The translations under genes were made by a program, and so were the position numbers. DNA of 64,000 nt from Halorubrum sp. DM2 (lineage in GTDB: Archaea; Halobacteriota; Halobacteria; Halobacteriales; Haloferacaceae). Positions 61,227 through 64,000 of this stretch are shown in pieces (the stretch's first letter is position 1; every line of letters starts with the position of its first letter). Location: NCBI RefSeq assembly GCF_901686465.1, contig NZ_LR594487.1:778894-842893 (forward strand), given 5' to 3'. Below the pieces are notes generated by a model that had not been told where the DNA came from, searched no databases, and was given only the letters and a program-made list of their open reading frames with translations.

Positions 61227-63161
61227 ATGACCGACGACACCGGCGATCCCGCCGGATCCGACGACGAGGTCTCGGCCGACGCCGACGACCCCGACAACTC
61301 CGACGACGCGCCCGCGGACCTCTCGCTCGACCGCTTCCACGAGGCGCTCGAAGCCGAGGAGCGTCCGGTCGCGACCGCGAGCGAGGTGGCGCGGCGGCTC
61401 GGGACCACGCAGGCGGCGACCCGCGACGCGCTCGGCGCGCTCGTCGACCGCGGCGACGTGGACCGTCTCGACGTCGAAAGCGACCCGGTCGTCTTCTACC
61501 CGCGCGACTGGGGCGCGCTGGCGAGCCGCGAGCGCGTCGTCGTGTTTCCGAAGCGCCGCGAGATCGTCGTCGACCGGCCGACCCAGTACACTCGCGCGCG
61601 GCTCTCGCAGTTCGCGAACCTCGTCGACACCACCGGCACCGAGCCGGGGACCCGCGGCTACCTCTATCAGATTAGACAGGAGGACGTGTGGGCCGCGCCG
61701 TTCGACGACGCCGACGCGCTCGTGGGCGCGCTGCGGTCGGTGCTGCCGCGTCGGTTCGAGCACCTCGAAGAGTGGGTCCGCGACCAGTGGCGGCGCGCGC
61801 ACCGCTTCCGGCTGTACACCCACGCGGACGGCTACGTCGTCCTCGAAGCCGCCTCCGAGAACCTGATGGGGAACGTCGCCGACCAACACCTCGACGACGA
61901 CCACCTCCGCGCGCCCATCTCCGACACCGAGGCGTGGGTCAACGAGGGCGCGGTCGCCGCGGTCAAGCGCGCGCTCTACGACGCCGGCTACCCGGTCGAG
62001 GACGACCGCGACCTGGAGACCGGCGACCCCGTGGAGATCGACCTCACGACCGACCTCCGCGACTACCAGCAGACGTGGGTGGAGACGTTCCTCGACCGCA
62101 AGTCCGGCGTGTACGTCGGGCCGCCCGGATCCGGGAAGACCGTCGCCGCGATCGCAACGATCGCCGCGGTCGGCGGCGAGACGCTGATACTGGTCCCCTC
62201 CCGCGAGCTCGCCGGCCAGTGGCGCGATGAGCTCTTGGAGCACTCCACGGTCGACCCCGCCGACATCGGACTGTACCACGGCGGAACGAAGGAGATCCGA
62301 CCCGTCACGATCGCCACCTACCAGATCGCCGGGATGGACCGCCACCGGAGCCTCTTCGACTCCCGCGAGTGGGGGCTGATCTGCTTCGACGAGGCGCACC
62401 ACATCACCGCCCCTGTCTACTCCCGCACCGCCGAGCTACAGAGCAAACACCGGCTCGGCCTCTCGGCGACGCCGGTCAGCGAGACCGGCAGCGAAGAGGA
62501 GATCTACACCCTGATCGGCGGACCGATCGGGGCCGACTGGGACTCGCTGTTCGAGGCCGGCTTTGTCCAGGAGCCGGAGGTGGAGATCCGGTACGTCCCG
62601 TGGCGAGACGAGCTGGCGCAAAGCGAGTATGCGGCCGCTGACGGCCGGGAGCGCAGACGCGTCGCGGCCGAGAACCCCGCGAAGATCGAGGAGATCCGCT
62701 ACCTGCTCGCCGCCCACCGGGACAAGAAGGCGCTCGTCTTCGTCGAGTATCTCGACCACGGCGACGCCATCGCGGACGCGCTCGGCGCGCCGTTCATCAG
62801 CGGTGAGACGCCTCATCACGAGCGCGCCGAACTGTTCCGGCGGTTCCGGGCCGACGGCGAGGCGGGCGGTTCTCGCGGGGACGAGACCGACGACGAGTCG
62901 CTCGACGTCCTCGTCGTCTCCCGGGTCGGCGACGAGGGGATCGACCTCCCGAACGCCGAACTCGCGGTCGTCGCGAGCGGGCTCGGCGGCTCCCGCCGGC
63001 AGGGGTCACAGCGCGCGGGCCGGACGATGCGGCCGACCGGCTCCGCGCTCGTCTACGTCCTCGCGACGCGCGGGTCGAGCGAGGAGGAGTTCGCGCAGCG
63101 GCAGATGCGCCACCTCGGCCGGAAGGGCGTCCGCGTCCGCGAGACGAACGTCGCGGAGTAG
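61227..63161 (+). CDS. XPB/Rad25-like superfamily 2 helicase
   Basis: 644 aa. After an acidic tail, an N-terminal winged helix (about 35-90: ATASEVARRLGTTQAATRDAL) and a DNA-recognition region precede the helicase core: GPPGSGKTVAA (motif I), VPSRELAGQW, DEAHH (motif II), LGLSATP (III), then ALVFVEY, VVSRVGDEGIDLPNA (V) and GSQRAGRTMRP (VI). This is the archaeal XPB-like architecture tied to nucleotide excision repair or transcription. A Gly/Asp/Glu loop in the second RecA domain is a haloarchaeal insert. Confidence 0.92.
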   Translation: MTDDTGDPAGSDDEVSADADDPDNSDDAPADLSLDRFHEALEAEERPVATASEVARRLGTTQAATRDALGALVDRGDVDRLDVESDPVVFYPRDWGALASRERVVVFPKRREIVVDRPTQYTRARLSQFANLVDTTGTEPGTRGYLYQIRQEDVWAAPFDDADALVGALRSVLPRRFEHLEEWVRDQWRRAHRFRLYTHADGYVVLEAASENLMGNVADQHLDDDHLRAPISDTEAWVNEGAVAAVKRALYDAGYPVEDDRDLETGDPVEIDLTTDLRDYQQTWVETFLDRKSGVYVGPPGSGKTVAAIATIAAVGGETLILVPSRELAGQWRDELLEHSTVDPADIGLYHGGTKEIRPVTIATYQIAGMDRHRSLFDSREWGLICFDEAHHITAPVYSRTAELQSKHRLGLSATPVSETGSEEEIYTLIGGPIGADWDSLFEAGFVQEPEVEIRYVPWRDELAQSEYAAADGRERRRVAAENPAKIEEIRYLLAAHRDKKALVFVEYLDHGDAIADALGAPFISGETPHHERAELFRRFRADGEAGGSRGDETDDESLDVLVVSRVGDEGIDLPNAELAVVASGLGGSRRQGSQRAGRTMRPTGSALVYVLATRGSSEEEFAQRQMRHLGRKGVRVRETNVAE

Positions 63162-63219
63162 GCCGCGGGGCGGGGCCCTCCCATCGCTCCGTGTTCTAGC
63201 CGAACCGGGGCGGAGGGCG

Positions 63220-63774
63220 TCAGAGCGCGTCCGCCAACCGCTCGGCCGCATCTTCGAGCTCGCCCTCGTTCTCGATGAACTGAACGGGCGCGTTCTGGTC
63301 TCTCGCATACTGGAGCGCCGCCGACCGGTTGAGATCCTGTTCGAAGTCGATCTTCCGTTCCGTGACTCCGTCGAGGTCGCGGTCGCTCTCGCGCCGGCGT
63401 TCGAGAATCGTCTCCGGCTCCGCCTCGACGAGGACGAACGCGTCCGGCGAGACGTCGTGGAGCACTTCGACGGGGAGCCCTTGGACGTAGCCGTCTAGGG
63501 TTTCGACCGCGAGGTGCGTCGAGAGGATAACGTTCGTCGTCGCCGCCTCTCTGGCGACGAACTCGCCCGCGCGACGCTGGAGGCGGCGGGTTTCGGTCTG
63601 CGAGAGCGTGCCGAGTTGGGCCCGCTCGGTCGTGATCCCCATCGCCGCCGCCTGTTCGAGCATCGCGTCGCCGAAGTTGATCAGCTTGTACCCGTCCCCG
63701 AGTCCGCGCCTGACCGCCTGACAGACGCTGGAGAGACCGACGCCGTTGACCCCCGAAACGAGCGTGACGGACAT
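63220..63774 (-). CDS. Archaeal adenylate kinase (AdkA)-family protein, P-loop Lys replaced
   Basis: 184 aa, of AdkA length and layout: MSVTLVSGVNGVGLSSVCQAV, KLINFGDAMLEQAAAMGIT, VILSTHLAVETLDGYVQGLP and FVLVEAEPETILERR. The Walker A is GVNGVGLSS (residues 8-16): Leu14 stands where the catalytic Lys of GxxGxGK(S/T) should be. Activity as a kinase is therefore doubtful; it may bind nucleotides or have a new role. Its ATG overlaps the stop of the upstream small gene by 1 bp (TGATG). Confidence 0.8.
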   Translation of the reverse strand: MSVTLVSGVNGVGLSSVCQAVRRGLGDGYKLINFGDAMLEQAAAMGITTERAQLGTLSQTETRRLQRRAGEFVAREAATTNVILSTHLAVETLDGYVQGLPVEVLHDVSPDAFVLVEAEPETILERRRESDRDLDGVTERKIDFEQDLNRSAALQYARDQNAPVQFIENEGELEDAAERLADAL

Positions 63775-63992
63775 CAGAAACTCACCTCGTTTTCCTCGTC
63801 CCCCGGCATGCCACCGCGGTCGTCGTAGTACCTGCGGCCGACGAACTGCGGCCCGACCAGCGACATCAGCGTGTCGTAGAGGTCGTCGGCCGAGTCGAAC
63901 TCCGTCACCTCGGACCGCTCGACGATCTCCCGTATCGTCGTGCTCTCACCGTCCGGCGGCGACAGTTCCGTGTTCCCCACCCGCTCTAACAC
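63774..63992 (-). CDS. DUF5789-like protein (5' end may lie outside the window)
   Basis: At least 72 aa from GTG 63992; the frame stays open to the edge, so the real start may be further right. It has the small-protein pattern of haloarchaeal DUF5789: ELSPPDGESTTIREIVE, ADDLYDTLMSLVGPQFVG, RRYYDDRGGMPGDEENEV. No catalytic motif is evident. Coupled to the AdkA-like gene by TGATG, so the two are one operon. Confidence 0.75.
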   Translation of the reverse strand: MLERVGNTELSPPDGESTTIREIVERSEVTEFDSADDLYDTLMSLVGPQFVGRRYYDDRGGMPGDEENEVSF

Positions 63993-64000
63993 GGTGACCC

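Noticed and set aside
1-64000. CRISPR array or cas genes
   Set aside because: No regularly spaced 25-40 bp repeats and no Cas-like proteins. The only tandem arrays are the 20-bp and about 54-bp repeats described.
1-64000. Ribosomal RNA, 7S RNA or RNase P RNA genes
   Set aside because: No such conserved sequences recognised; the structured elements do not resemble them.

Overview
The window is chromosomal DNA from a haloarchaeon, most like Halorubrum or a close relative within the Haloferacales; I judge this from gene content and style, not from a database search. Evidence includes very high GC with strong GC3 in the core genes, acidic proteins, TATA elements about 25 nt upstream of start codons with almost no leader, and marker genes: a bacterioruberin carotenoid locus (lyeJ plus a CrtI/CrtD desaturase), the tubulin-like cetZ1 in an operon with coenzyme F420 genes cofC and cofG, archaeal trmY, pyrF, tmk, an aIF5A-agmatinase pair, Tat/lipobox solute-binding protein and a PGF-CTERM protease.

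Layout. 1-26.3 kb is mostly conserved core: carotenoid genes, an SDR oxidoreductase, thiE-thiM (thiamin), a MATE exporter, MscS, cetZ1-cofC-cofG, an NDUFA9-like protein, a tandem USP protein, a CNNM/CorC-like protein, tmk, an ATP-grasp ligase, pyrF, a 46-aa zinc-finger gene antiparallel to trmY, trmY and a CHY zinc finger. After these come a structured repeat element (copy A), tRNA-Pro(CGG), DUF429 and VTT proteins, a GtrA-sulfatase pair, an epoxide-hydrolase-like protein and tRNA-Val(CAC).

26.3-48.2 kb, immediately after tRNA-Val, is an accessory region with less biased codon use, degraded genes (integrase tail, ornithine cyclodeaminase fragment, a truncated gene duplicate), solo IS200/IS605-type right ends and AT-rich promoters. 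It carries MsrA, a GlcG/HbpS-like protein, a threonine synthase homologue, two EamA exporters, a LysE exporter, tandem PH-domain proteins, a PfkB kinase, an FKBP, a PLP aminotransferase, a D-2-hydroxyacid dehydrogenase and a complete polyamine-type ABC importer (potA divergent from potDBC). It also has a soluble PAS chemotaxis transducer and a winged-helix/membrane-protein/CPBP protease cluster. The theme is uptake, conversion and export of amino-acid or polyamine-like compounds.

48.2-57.2 kb returns to core genes: aIF5A-agmatinase, an aminotransferase with a small membrane protein, an AI-2E-type permease, an aldehyde dehydrogenase, a small FAD/NAD oxidoreductase, a subtilisin with a PGF-CTERM tail and a possible RarA-C-like protein. 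At tRNA-Tyr(GTA), 57.4 kb, a second integration site begins: a 17-bp repeat of the tRNA 3' end, two overlapping tiny genes, an AT-rich winged-helix membrane regulator and another small membrane protein, resembling a provirus remnant. Then come a DUF4258-like zinc-knuckle protein, structured element copy B (inverted relative to copy A), a 384-bp terminal-inverted-repeat element with an 8-bp target duplication and its own 57-aa ORF, an XPB-like helicase, an AdkA-like protein and a DUF5789-like gene at the right edge.

The most interesting unexplained signal is the pair of structured elements at 19.7-20.1 kb and 60.3-60.75 kb. Short blocks are nearly identical between copies, while the hairpins between them differ in sequence but remain self-complementary, and a long-range 13-15 bp stem closes both copies with compensatory changes.
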